Assembly: GCF_000715075.1 (NCBI RefSeq)
Contig: NC_134087.1
Coordinates: 128,857,518 to 128,921,517 of the forward strand
Length of the DNA: 64,000 nt
Source of the DNA: Nicotiana tabacum
Taxonomy: Eukaryota; Streptophyta; Magnoliopsida; Solanales; Solanaceae
Direction: 5' to 3'
Shown here: piece by piece, positions 34,381-45,594 of the stretch
Layout: each line of letters starts with the position of its first letter
How positions within the stretch are numbered: position 1 is the stretch's first letter
Notes under the pieces: model-generated
Database searches by the model: none
What the model was told of the DNA's origin: nothing
The model's input: only the letters and a program-made list of their open reading frames with translations
Program-made: the position numbers and the translations under genes

Positions 34381-35095
34381 GGAGTCAAGACTCAAGGGGT
34401 CGTTCGTATTATCTCCATGCTCGGAGCAACACTCTATGTCAAAAACCCCCGGCCCAAAGAAGTCGGACCTCGGTAAAATTTAAAACACCGACACTCAACG
34501 CAATGCAAGCACCTAGTCTCGTTATCTCCTCTTCCTGAAAAGAGGAGTAAACGCGGGAAGCTCCGATCGCGAAAGATTCACGAAAGCCCGAGAGAGCGCC
34601 CAAATACGAGTAAACTCCCCAGTGGAAGTCAACCATATTCATCCTAAAAGGGTCACCTACATCAAGGTCAATAGGGACCCCCGGGTACCCGGAGATGACC
34701 TTCATTCGGGGTAATATTCCCGAAGGTCCCTGAATTCAACGCATGATCTCCAAACAACTCGATGGTCCTCGGTAGCCCGGAGCTGTCAGAATCAACCCAA
34801 GATTGGTCCGAAGTATGACAATAGGTCGGGTAAAAGTCATGTCGATCAGCACAAGATCAGAATGAGCCCCCGCGCTCAAGTTAGATATCAGTGGACAACA
34901 AACAAGTGAAGGCATTCGAGGGGACTCGAAGGGCATGGAAGCATATAGAAGCAAAAATCAAGGAGTGCAATGAATGAGGTCGAAAAGCATGAGCCAGGGG
35001 TCGTATCATCGATGTGGCGTCGCCGAAAGAATCTCGAGGAGTCAAGTGTCAGAATCATTTCCCATCACCTTGTTATGGGAAACGTGGAGACTATT
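34381..35095 (+). other. Sequence between antisense ORF region and 3' LTR of Tat element
   Basis: Non-coding in both directions as far as I can see. This would be the place for a promoter of the antisense ORF, but I see no convincing TATA box. Confidence 0.5.
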
Positions 35096-35870
35096 TGTAC
35101 GCGGCGAAATCAGAAGACTTGATTTCTCACCGACAAGACATTTCGGGAGCATGAACCGGGACCTCGAGGGCAGGGGGTCACAACCGAATCCTCGATCTCG
35201 GGACTCATCGAAGCCCGACTCGGGGAAAACAAAGAACGAAGCCAGGATAGAGGGGGAAGTCCTCTAGACACATAGCTACATCTGACAGGCCCGACCTATC
35301 TCGAGCCTATGCTGAAGCATCATGTCAAGCCATCCCATCACCGTACTTTGTAGCTGATCCTCACGTACTTGTAACTGAGTCTTCCTTCCTATATAAAGGG
35401 GACTTACCCCACCGTGTAAGGGGCTGATGTTACTCCATTTCTCCACAAGTGCCAATAATATATATATCTCTCTCTCTCTCTCTCTCTTTCTCTTTTCTTC
35501 TAAGTGGTTCTTCCTCGCAGGCTCGAGACCTCCTTAGCATTTATTATTTTCTTACTTGTTCTTCACCGTATCGTTTAGTATTGGCAATATAGAGCCTTTC
35601 TTAATCATACCTCTAACTGTTATCCCATCCCCAGCCATCCCCGATAGTCCGAGATCGATACCAACGCCGACCCCGAGGTCCCATCGACTATCTCCGAGCT
35701 CGGGCAGCAGGCCTCTTTGGTTTGATTACTTCCTCGCCTTAACTCGCATTTTATCTTTATACTTCACGCTCTTAGCATTAACTGCTTTAATAACTAGCTC
35801 GGGAATAGATCACATATTTTTAGATTCCCATTAATAAATTTAATTTTTGTTACCATTTTCACGGTAAACA
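35096..35870 (+). repeat. 3' LTR of Tat element
   Basis: Starts TGTACGCGGCGAAATCAG and ends CGGTAAACA, followed by TTATA. It carries a ~35-bp segment (about 35650-35690, GATACCAACGCCGACCCC) that the 5' LTR lacks. TATATAAAGG at 35390 mirrors the 5' LTR promoter. A TA and then CT microsatellite lies at 35458-35495. Confidence 0.88.
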
Positions 35871-36990
35871 TTATATCTCTTTACCTTCTCCAGTTCCTTC
35901 ACCTCCTACACCTCTTAGGAAATCTACAAGAACCTCTAATCCTCCCCTTACCTTCAAGACTATATTTGTTCTTCCATTGCTTCAACTTCTAAGGTCACCT
36001 CTTCTGAGCTTCACATGCAAGAACCTCAGTTCTATCAACAGGCTGCTTCAAATCCTGCATTGCAAGGGGCTATGCTTAAGGAATTTCAAGCCCTTGAAGC
36101 CAATCAGACTTGGGACATAGTCCCACTCCCTCAATAAAAGAACGCTATCCCTTACAAGTGGGTGTATAAGATTAAACAGAAATCTGATGGCACCATTGAA
36201 AGATACAAAGCTAGGCTTGTAATACGAGGGGATTCTCAAAAGGAGGGTATTGATTATACTGAGACATTTTCCCCTTTTATTAAGATCACTACTCTTAAAT
36301 GTCTACTTACTATTGCTGCTAAAAAGGGCTAGACAGTATATCAGTTGGATGTGAATAATACTTTTCTTCATGTTGATCTTCATGAAGAAGTATATATGCA
36401 TGCCCCCCCTTGTTTGAGTGTTTCTGCTTCTGTCACACCTTGTTCTTCAACTCGTGCAGTCTGCAAACTTAAAAAGTCACTTTATTGTTTTGAAGCAAGT
36501 CTCTAGGAAATAGTTTGCCAAGCTTTGTGAATCCTTACTTTCTAGAGGTTATGTTCCAAAAAATGATTATTCCTTATTCACTAAGGGGTCGTTTGGTTGA
36601 ATACGATTTATACCAGTATAAACTATATCAGGATAAGTTATGCTGGGATTAGTTATGTTGGGATTGTTGTTTATTCATTGTTTGGTATATTTTATTAAGA
36701 ATGACAATTGCATAATTTCTAAGAAGAAAGTATAAGTTATACCAGTGCTAATTACCCCACCTTCTACAAGGTATAAGTTATCCCAGTATTAAAATTAACA
36801 CCGTGATAACTTATACCTGATTTGCTAACCAAACAGAGTATTAAGGTGGTATTAAATTTTTATACCACCCATATAGCTTCTTATACCTCATACCAAACGC
36901 CCCCTAAGTGTTCTTGTGCTTCTGTTGTTGTTTTAGCTGTCCATGTTGATGACATTTTATTGGCTGGTTCTGACACTAAATTGCTAAGTT
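35871..36990 (+). pseudogene. Copia pol, right half: reverse transcriptase
   Basis: Continues the gene interrupted at 24757. Visible are EFQALEANQTWDIVPLPQ (stop after), [74 protein letters not shown] and NDYSLFTK. The MITE follows at 36585, then CSCASVVVLAVHVDDILLAG near 36908-36965, where the catalytic box reads HVDD instead of YVDD. Stops near 36134, 36331 and 36506. Similarity fades after about 36988, where unrelated repeat sequence begins; RNase H is missing. It would copy element RNA but is non-functional. Confidence 0.85.
36585..36904 (+). mobile_element. 320-bp Harbinger/Tourist-type MITE
   Basis: Terminal inverted repeats GGGGTCGTTTGG and CCAAACGCCCCC (one mismatch), flanked by the 3-bp duplication TAA (36582-36584 and 36905-36907). 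Removing it and one TAA restores an uninterrupted Copia RT frame (LFTK then CSCAS), which pins the borders exactly. TAA-type 3-bp duplications and no coding capacity fit Tourist-like MITEs moved by PIF/Harbinger transposases. Confidence 0.85.
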
Positions 36991-38290
36991 CTCAGACTCG
37001 GGTGCGGGTATCCGATGCGGGGAAAGATCCGAGTATCAGATTCGGCAAAATCTAAATTTTAAGATTCGGGGATGCGGATTCGGATATGGCTACAGGTGTG
37101 GGAATTCGGCCAATAAAAAATAGAGCTATAAATATATTGTAATTTTGAAAGATATTCTGTGAAAAACTTACATGAATATTGTAGAATTTAATATTTTATT
37201 TTCCAATATGGACATTATTCTTTCATTCTCCTAAGTTTGTTTTATTTTTTATTTTGAGAAATCAAAATCTCAATTTTCCTCCCAAATTTGTCGATGGACT
37301 CTGGTCAAAGTGTCCAAAGTCAGTTGACCAAATCCGGGATGTATCCTGCTCCCGCTCCCATTCCCGTCTCGTATCGGGACGGGGACGACGTCAAAATCGA
37401 AGAGTTCGCGTAACTTAGCTAAATTGTAAAGGAAAAAAGCAGCTGATATTTCTTTCAGGTATGAAATAATATTTTCCCCTCTCTTCGAGATTAAGGTTTT
37501 TTGTCTCACATTTCTGCTCAAATTAGTCTCATTTCTACAGTTTATCACTCTCCTCATTAAAGTTGTATAAGGACCTTCTTTGTCTCCACGTGCCTCCATC
37601 AACCCTGAGGCATGATAGTGACCATTTCTTAACAAAGACAAATACCGAAAAGGATAGGAAATTTCACCAGCAAGTATAGAATGGAATTTTCGTAATATCA
37701 TCATTCATCAGTTAAATTGCTTGACAAGTTTCGGATTTTTATGTTGTTTAATTTCTTGGTAATATATAGTCGGATTTGGCAGCAATTTTTAGCCTACCGC
37801 ATCGAAATTTCGTGATTTCTTGGCTTTAATGCTGCAGTAGAAAAATGTTATAATACATGAAAATGGAGAATATAGATTAGACAAAAATTGTTGAAATAAA
37901 ATTGTATTATAGAAGAATTATGCAATTAAAAAAAAACTACTAATTAATTCAAGTGAAAGAGTGGACTAAAGCCTTTTATCTCCTTAAAAAATAGGCATAG
38001 GAGTATCTCCTTAAAGCTTTAACTTGAATCAAATACACACCTTATTCACTAATTATCAGATAGAGTACTTCAACATAACAAAATATTCTAATATTCATTG
38101 GAATGGATACAGTCACAGACGTGACGCCCTTTAATTTTCTGTGCTATGGGAAATAACTAATTAGCATCTAAGCTATCAGGAAATTTCATCAAGAGTGACC
38201 GTAACACGTACAAACACGAATTCAGACAAAAACACAAATATAGTGATTAATGAGTAATCGCTCAATGCTTGTATAGTTGTAGTCCAACGG
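36991..38290. other. Intergenic region upstream of CASP-like gene
   Basis: 36995-37095 has a TCGGGTGCGGGTATCCGATG-type G/C word cluster, and 37290-37410 a related cluster in opposite orientation (CCCGTCTCGTATCGGGACGG); they may be the ends of an unclassified transposon. A 144-codon minus-strand frame at 37270-37704 has no family I know. The rest to 38290 is A/T-rich promoter-side DNA. Confidence 0.4.
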
Positions 38291-38298
38291 TATAAAAG
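38291..38298 (+). promoter_or_regulatory. TATA box of CASP-like gene
   Basis: TATAAAAG, 71 nt before the chosen ATG. Transcription would start about 30 nt downstream, which makes the ATG at 38300 too close to be used and favours the ATG at 38369. Confidence 0.65.
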
Positions 38299-38368
38299 GA
38301 TGCTCTCACTACCACTCCAAATGTGCATAGATCTTAGAGTTATTCAAAGATTAAGAAAAAAAAGAAGA

Positions 38369-39500
38369 ATGACAACACCAAGGGCAATAGCAATCCTTGT
38401 TCTCAGAATCTTTTCAATGGTGTTGTGCGCTGCTTCTGTGCCGCTCATGATTAACAACAGTTTCACGCTTAGTGGTGGCGAAAAAACCAAATACAGTGAC
38501 ATTAGGGGCTATAGGTGAACTTCTGCTCCCCTTATTTTGTCTCTACTTTTTGCTTTAACCAGAATTAATGAGTAGGGTAACAAACATATATATTCTTGAG
38601 TAGTAAAAATAAAATGTTAGCATGATTCTTGTCAGGAGTTAACTTATATATACTAAGAGCGTAAAAAGTTTGTTTGCTTCAGTATATTTTGATCTATTGT
38701 AGCAGGCCAACAATCTTATAATTTTTTAGATCATACAATTAATTCCACTTTTATGCACTAAATAACTTGTAGTAATCTTTTAGGTGATTTGATACTAGTT
38801 ATTGTCAGACTTATTTTACTTTGTTGTGTTAAAACATTAAAATAGCTCTTTGTAATTAGATAATAGTGTCTCTTGTTATCGAAGGATGTTGTGTGATTAT
38901 AAGAGTCAGATGTTTTGAATTCGAGCTATGAGAATGAAGTCGAGAAAACTAAGCTCCCTCTCTGTTGTCGCTATACTTAAAAGAAGTAACATGTTAATCA
39001 TTCTCTACTATTACAGGTATGTCGTATCAGCCGGTATGGGTGGATTTTTGTACTCATTCATTCAGCTGCCTTTCGCAATGTATTATGCCTTCACAGGTAA
39101 AAAGGTTATTAAGGGCAGGTTCCTGGGCATGTTGGATTTCTACGCAGATAAGGTCTGCTTTTTTAACCTCTTCTAACTCTATATTTTAATTCATTACACA
39201 ATTAAGTAACTCATGACTGCAAATTATTTCAATTAAAGTTTTGAATGAAATTGGCTGCAGATTATAACATTCTTCTTGGCAAGTGGACTTGGTGTGGGAT
39301 TTGGTGTCAGTTCTGAACTCAAACGTTACATAAATGGATTTGTGGATACTATTGAATCATCAGGGATTGATACATTCGAAGAGTTAAGGACCGAGAGCAA
39401 AAAATTCTTTGACAGGGGTACTTTAGCAACAACTCCTCTTTTGGCAGGATTTACAACCATGGCTGTTCTCACCATTATTACTTCCTTCCACCGCAAATGA
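38369..39500 (+). CDS. CASP-like membrane protein (CASPL, 173 aa, three exons)
   Basis: Exons 38369-38514, 39017-39152 and 39261-39500; introns of 502 and 108 nt have GT...AG ends (donors GTGAAC and GTCTGC, acceptors TTACAG and CTGCAG). The joined frame is open and gives 173 residues, the normal size for CASP-like proteins. Four membrane spans are visible: AIAILVLRIFSMVLCAASVP with the conserved Arg (residues ~6-28), YVVSAGMGGFLYSFIQLPFA (~49-72), IITFFLASGLGVGFGV preceded by a DFYADK acidic segment (~95-112), and TTPLLAGFTTMAVLTIITSF (~148-168). CASPs scaffold the Casparian-strip membrane domain; CASP-like relatives are four-span plasma-membrane proteins of mostly unknown role. It most resembles the 4D-type group, which is a guess. 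No stops or missing exons: the only intact-looking host gene here. Confidence 0.88.
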
Positions 39501-39523
39501 AGAAACTTTTGGGTCAACAATTT

Positions 39524-39635
39524 AATAAATGAACCTCGAGGCCCTGTTGGTTAATTCGTGTGATGTTTAATAATTCTTTTTTTTGATGTGTTGATTTTTG
39601 GATGCAATAAATGCTTATGTGCTTGTCTCAATAAA
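39524..39635 (+). terminator. Polyadenylation signals of CASP-like gene
   Basis: AATAAA at 39524-39529, 39606-39611 and 39630-39635, starting 24 nt after the stop codon, within T/A-rich sequence typical of plant 3' UTRs. Confidence 0.55.
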
Positions 39636-40431
39636 TATCAAAAGATTTGTGGAGATCTACTACTGTCTGCAATTACAACTATATATATAATGGTTTTTGC
39701 TTCTGTTGTTAATTTATTTGAGGTTCTTGAGTTTCTAGTGATGGTATGGTAATTTCTAACACAAGGAAATCAATCTTGAAAATTGGGGAAATAGTTAGAA
39801 AAATCCATCCAAAACAATTATTGCAAAAGAATGCAGGAAACATCTCATGTAGTATAATTTTGGGCCTTGGATTACATGTTACTGTTGGACTGGGAGCTTA
39901 TTCAGACCCAAGTCTTCATATGAGATTTGTGATGGACAAATTTAGTAATGTTATTGAAGACAAAAGTAGGGAAACCTTTAAAGGCTATACATAATTGAAC
40001 CTATTTAATTAAAATCTTTTGTTACCCGTGGTGAAGCCAAGAATTTTAACAAGATAGTTTTAAACAATGCAAGAATACTAGAGGAGGGATTCAAACCTTC
40101 AAGCTAGAGCTAATTTTTGAGCTGCCATCCCTGCTACTTTAGGAATTCCCTTATGCAAGGGAATTCAATAAATTATATATACACAAAAAAAAATTGATTT
40201 AACCCTTTTTTTTTTGCGATTTTACCCTATTATGCGTATAACTATTTGACGAATTGAACCCCTTTATTCTGGACAATTCCACCCCTGTTTGACAGTAAGT
40301 GCTAAAAAAGTAAAAGTCTGGATGATATTTAACTTTTAATACAATATGAAATAATGCATTCACATGTCATATCAATTTGCTTAATTTATAGGTTACTTTG
40401 AATTGAGAGGAACATTTGGCTCTCGAGGAGG
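39636..40431. other. Intergenic region downstream of CASP-like gene
   Basis: A/T-rich. An 82-codon + strand frame at 39746-39994 shows no known domain. 40026-40270 (GTGGTGAAGCCAAGAATTTT ... GAACCCCTTT) resembles a dispersed plant repeat I cannot name. Confidence 0.35.
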
Positions 40432-40619
40432 GGACTTTAGCTTAGAGCAACGGTAAAGTTGTTTCCGTATGATTTATAGGTCACGGGTTTGGGCTGTGGA
40501 AACAACCACTAATACTTGTATTAGGATATATAGGATGTTACATTACACTTCTTGGAATACGGCCCTTCCCCAGACCCTCCGTGAATGCCGAATGCTTTAT
40601 GCACTGAACTGTCCTTCTT
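40432..40619 (+). repeat. Decayed tRNA-derived SINE (Solanaceae type)
   Basis: Internal promoter-like boxes: box A region TAGCTTAGAGCAACGG (40438-40453) and box B region GGTCACGGGTTTGGGCTG (about 40480-40497). A TACGGCCCTTCCCCAGACCC segment and TGCACTGAACTGTCC follow, as in a common Solanaceae SINE. Ends are approximate and no target duplication was found. Confidence 0.6.
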
Positions 40620-40960
40620 TTGGTTCCCACTGCCATGCAACCTTCTTTCTCTGCGCAGCCTTGCCCCGATCCTCCGAAATTTTGATTTTGCTAAATTTTA
40701 TAACTCGTGTTATAGGTTGATGAATAGACAGAATGTAGAGCCTTATCCCTGTCGTAAGTTCGAACTCCCAAGGAATAATAAAAAGTAGAAATCTAGTCTC
40801 AACGTAAATTTATGGATAGAGGAGGTAAAGTTTAAGACTTTCTTCTGCATGTATATATTCTCGATGAATTTACTTATGTTTCAAGATTATATATACCATA
40901 TGAACAAAAAAGAAATACTACGAATTGTTAGTTACATTAAAATGTGATCTCGTTTTATTT

Positions 40961-41222
40961 CTAGCTACGAGTTTGTAAATTATTTTTGGGAACAAAATGA
41001 CATATGACGTACACGGCTATTCTTGAGAACAACATTACTTTGATAATGTAATTTTTTTTTGCACTAAACCGTGTATCTATCTATATCTATTTCTAGCTAC
41101 GAGTTTGTAAATTATTTTTGGGAACAAAATGACATATGACGTACACGGCTATTCTTAAGAACAACATTACTTTGATAATGTAATTTTTTTTGCACTAAAC
41201 CGTGTATCTATCTATCTATCTA
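40961..41222 (+). repeat. 132-bp tandem duplication
   Basis: Two adjacent copies, 40961-41092 and 41093-41222, both starting CTAGCTACGAGTTTG and ending in GTATCTATCTAT. They differ by one G/A change (TTGAG/TTAAG) and T-run or CTAT-run length, so the duplication is recent. The second copy ends in a (CTAT)n run at the presumed Helitron start. Confidence 0.9.
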
Positions 41223-42424
41223 TCTTTATTAAAAGCACAAAGGCCCTTAGCGAAATGTCGTTCGCCTTTTTTACCGGTTAAATATAGACTTTATATTGGA
41301 CAAAATCGTAATTTAGTTATTTTCCTAAATTTTATGACTTTGAAAACAGCTAAAATGTTATTAAAGCTTTTCTTATTTGAATTACATAGAAAATCCTAAT
41401 GTTTAGGACATTCAAAAAATATTTTTTTTGGAGAAATAGGATATTTCGTAGGAGTATTAGGTATCTTTTCGTTCATTTGCTTATAGGGCACTTCGAATTC
41501 TAAGGAAAAGTTTCGTATATTATTACTATTAAATAAAAGTGAGAGGTTTATATTTAGTATTTTTGAATTAGTGAATGTATATTTCAAATATTATAAAAAA
41601 AAGTACGTAAAGATAAAAATATTATTCGAGTGGGAAAGGAGTTAAAAAATAATCTATATTTCATATATTATTATAAAAGTACGAAGCCCCAATGAAAAAA
41701 AATAAAATTATTCCCTTTTAATAGTTAGAACAAATAATTAAGTCTTTGGATTAATTACTCCCTCAATTTAGTTTATATAAAAAAAAATTATTTTTCGAAA
41801 TTCAAACAACCAAAATTTTAAATATTTTTTTCATCATATTGACACGAGAAGAATTACAACCTATAGTATTTCTTGTATAGTTTTTGACTCTTTAAATTAC
41901 AACTTTAAAATGTCGAGTTTATCCAATCCATTTAGCTTCAAAAATTATTCAATTAACTCTCAAAAAGTAAAAAGGAGAGAGTAATTAGCAAAATAATTCA
42001 ATTTAATTCCTCTTTAAAATCATCATATAAGTAAAAAAATTAAATTGATAAAAGTCTTAAGATACGTAAATTTATTTCTATAGGAAGAGTATTGATGGTG
42101 AAAAAAAAAAGTAGAGCAAAAATGATTATGTTTTAGTTATAATTGTTATTTATTTTTTGTACTAGACCTAATAAATTAATAATAATTTTTGTAGGACATA
42201 CACATATGTCCTAAGAAATTACAATATGTATACATGAGACATGACTTTTTTATTTATTGATGTAGCTAAATTAGATTAATATTTATATTTTTTAGGAACT
42301 TAGATTTTTTTTCGTTAATTTTTTTCAATAACTCAAATAAATTATTTAATATAGTTAACTAATTTTTAAAAATTATATATTTATGATATAAAATACATGC
42401 GCAAAGCGCGTACCCTAAGACTAG
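41207..42424 (+). mobile_element. Non-autonomous Helitron
   Basis: The 5' end region TCTATCTTTATTAAAAGCAC plus CCTTAGCGAAATGTCGTTCG is typical of plant Helitrons. The 3' end has a GCGC-AAA-GCGC hairpin (42399-42409) 11 nt before the terminal CTAG at 42421-42424, followed by T as expected for A/T target insertion. No target duplication and no Rep/helicase gene. The interior is A/T-rich and non-coding. The exact 5' base is ambiguous inside the CTAT run. Confidence 0.72.
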
Positions 42425-43283
42425 TTAACTAAAATTCATGAAAAGCATATTAGTTCATCTATACTCATCTCCATAGTTCGATCGCGCGATGATCTCATTA
42501 TAAACATTTTTTCTTACAAATTTATTGTGACCGCTTTTTTGAAGCTTATGTCGATGAAAATTACTTTGCGCAAGAGGGCTCTAGCTGTTGTTGAGCCCAA
42601 AACTCTTGATAATACTTAGGGGTGGTAACTTGAGCCCAAACTCATCTAACCCGTCCAACTCGTCCAATTAATGAGTTGAGCTACAAATATTTTAGCTCGT
42701 GGGTCTATTTGGGTTGAGCTAGTCAAGTTAACCCATTATTTTTTATAGCCCATTCTGACCCATGAAGTAGCCCGAATACAACCCATGAAACTCACTCAAA
42801 AGAAAGGGATCTCAACCCTATTGAAATCTTGTCTAGAAATTATTTAGTTGCCCCATCATTAGTTTCTGTATCTAAGTTTAAAAATGAGAATCAAGGTATT
42901 TAAGTTTTAATGTAAATATGAATAATTTTGTAACGGAGGTATGGTGAAATTTACTTATTTAGAAATAACATAAAAGATATTTTTCAACTTATAAATTTTA
43001 AATACTAATTTTTTTTGGTAATTAAATTTCTTTATTTACCAAGTAAATATATACAAGTAGATCAAAACAAACTATAGCACAATTTGGACAGATGGCCCCA
43101 AACCTGTATCTTCATCTCCTCTAATACTTCTATCCCTATACTTTGTTATGCTATACACAGATTTAAGGGTAAAAATTCAACACAGTCATCTTCTGCCGTA
43201 ATCTAACACATGAGGTGCTACGCCAACCTCCTGGATGATGTGCCTAACTATACTCGTCATTGGTTTACTCTTTCCTTGAACAT

Positions 43284-43895
43284 TCACATATTCCTCTCTA
43301 TCCATATAGCGTAGATAGTAGCTGCAAGTGCCATCCTGTAAATTTGTACTTCAGTAGATTTCCCTTTCCCCTGTTTCTTTGCCCATTCCTTTTCTATTTG
43401 CCATGCCATCGGTTGCCTCACCAAGCCTTGCCACTGCAAAATCTTCTTCCATATAGTAGCGAATACTATGCATTCAAAAAATAGATGTTCAATGGTCTCC
43501 GACATTGCTTTACAAAGCATACACCTTAAGTCCCCAATCTGCATCCACTGTGCTAATATGTCTTGCATGAGCAGTCTGTTGTTTAGAGCCAAGTACAGTA
43601 TGAAAATCCATCTAGGTGATCCTTGGTTATTGCATATGAGTCGTCTCCATTCCACCTTTTGAAACTCCCCTATCAATTTATTGTAAATAACCTCCATAGA
43701 GAATTGTTGCATGCATTTGACATTATCCTCCATATAACCTGCATCAATATAAATTTCTTTAACCTTCAATATCTTCTTCACCAACCATGAAGCTTGTGTT
43801 GCTCGTGCATCCCAAATAGATCCATCCTTTATATAGTAAATGTGTATCCACTGGACCCATAGCTTGTCTTTCTTTTGACATAGATTCCACAACAT
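43284..43895 (-). pseudogene. LINE ORF2, C-terminal zinc-binding (zf-RVT) domain
   Basis: Open frame of about 200 codons: WVQWIHIYYIKDGSIWDA, WRRLICNNQGSPRWIFILYL, LMQDILAQWMQ, CMLCKAMSETIEHLFFEC and WKKILQW. The Cys/His-containing CMLC...ETIEHLFFEC box matches the zinc-binding domain that follows RT in plant LINEs. It is in a different frame from the RT, so a shift lies between. Confidence 0.85.
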
Positions 43896-45358
43896 TTTAT
43901 AAATAGCAGCCTTGTTCTAAGTTCTCACATCCAAGAAATTGAACCTCTTGTTGTCTTGGGATAACAGAGCTTGTCCCATGCTATTAACGTTTTCTTTGTC
44001 ATGTCTACACTCCCTGTCTAAAGAAACTTCTTACATATTGATTCAATTGCCTTCACCACTTTTTGTGGCAGAATGAATACCTGAGACCAAAACACTTGTA
44101 CCGAAAATAGGACAGATTTGATTAACTGAACTCTACCAGCATAACATAGTAGTTTTGAAGTCTATGAGGTGACTCTGCCCATAATCCTATCAAGAAGTGG
44201 CTTATATTGTAAAATTATTTTCCTTTTAGTACTCAGAGGGACCCTAGGTACCTAAAAGGCATTTCTCATTTTGCAAACCCCAGCACTTGTATTATATTGT
44301 TCTGCTCCTCTTCATGCACTCCTCCAAAATAAATGGAGCTTTTTTCTATGTTTGCCTCTAGACCAGATGCTTTGGAGAACTATTGAAAGCAGTTAAACAC
44401 CATCTTTATAGACACTATATCTCCTCTGCTGAATAATAAGAGGTCATCTGCAAAGCTCAACTGTATAATGTCCAGTCTTTCACACTTATGGTGATAATTG
44501 AAATCAGGTTACCTCTTTAGAGTCTTTAAGATTCTAGTGAGGTACTCCATTGCTAGCATAAATAGGAAGGGCGACATTGGGTCCCCTTGCCTCAAATCTT
44601 TTTTTTGCAAGAAAAGAGGCAGTAGGGTACCCATTTATGATAACTGAATATGAAACTGACCTTATACATGCCATCACCCATTGTACAAATTGAACAGGAA
44701 AGTGAAGATGAGTGAGGATCTGTTCTATAAAGCACCACTCAACTGAGTCGTAGGCCTTTCTCATATCTATCTTCAACATGCACCTAGGTGATACCCCTTT
44801 CCTTCCATATCCCTTCACTAATTCATGACTCAGTATTATATTGTCAGTGATTACTCTTCCTGGTATAAAAGTTGACTGACCCGGATCAACAATATCATTC
44901 ATACCCTCTTGCATTCTATGTGTCAGTATTTTTGAGATGATATTGTACAATATCGTACAACAAGATATGGGCCTAAACTCAGGGATTCTCGCTAGATTTT
45001 GTACCTTAGGGACTAGTGTTATGGTAGTGCAGTTGATGGTTCTACACATGACCCCTGTGTCAAAGAATTCCAATACTGCTTTAGTAAAATCTTGTCCTAC
45101 GACCGGCCAGGCTTTTTTAAAGAAACATGCATTGAAGCCATCACACCCAGGTGCTTTAATGTCATCTATGTCTTTGAGATCTTGGACAACTTCATCTGAA
45201 GTTACAGGTGCAATGAGGCCTAATTGCTGTTGTCTATTCAGTGTTCTTCCTTCCTGCATAATCATGGAATTTACAGCTGGTAATTGGCTAGCAGCAGACC
45301 CCAGTAGCTTGCCATAGAAATCCAGAATTTCTCTTTTTATGCCTTCTTGATCCTGCAC
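43896..45358 (-). pseudogene. LINE ORF2, reverse transcriptase
   Basis: Frame from 45358: IKAPGCDGFNACFFKKAWPV, TTITLVPKVQN, FRPISCCTILYNIISKILTH, QSTFIPGRVITDNIILSHEL and MLKIDMRKAYDSVEW. After a shift near 44590 the sequence reads [13 protein letters not shown] (about 44450), so the catalytic FADD box is kept. The rest to 43896 is degraded. The enzyme would prime DNA synthesis at the nicked target. Confidence 0.85.
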
Positions 45359-45594
45359 TATGTCCCGCTCAACATTTATTAGACTATTGATCTATTTTTG
45401 TGCCATTCTATTCTTCATGTTAGCAAAGAAAAAAGCATTATTTGAGTAACCTAGTTTTAATCACTATATTCGAGCCTTCTGACGGAATATGCTTTCCCCA
45501 ATATTCCTCCATTTCTCTAGCTCTGCTTTAATTGCTCCTTCCTGATCAAACAATGTATGCCAGGTACCCTTATTTGAGTTTGCAGGTCTGCTAA

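Larger units (their letters stand above)
24758..35870 (+). mobile_element. Tat-lineage Ty3/Gypsy element (11.1 kb) nested in Copia pol
   Basis: Two LTRs (24758-25488 and 35096-35870) start TGTACGCGG and are flanked by the 5-bp duplication TTATA (24753-24757 and 35871-35875). Inside are protease, RT, RNase H, second RNase H and integrase on the + strand, a long 3' region, and a minus-strand ORF upstream of the 3' LTR. Two RNase H domains plus an antisense ORF fit Tat elements of the RIRE2/Retand kind rather than Ogre. A recognisable Gag core is missing. The LTRs differ at many sites, so the insertion is older than the Ogre-like one. Confidence 0.9.

Noticed and set aside
37270..37704. 144-codon minus-strand frame upstream of the CASP-like gene
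   Set aside because: No recognisable domain, and it overlaps a G/C-word repeat; not supported as a gene.
39746..39994. 82-codon frame downstream of the CASP-like gene, with a Gly-rich stretch faintly like a CASP-like third exon
   Set aside because: The resemblance is too weak and no flanking exons or splice sites were found.
40585..40788. Frame with Cys/Leu-rich peptide
   Set aside because: It overlaps the decayed SINE and has no supporting features.
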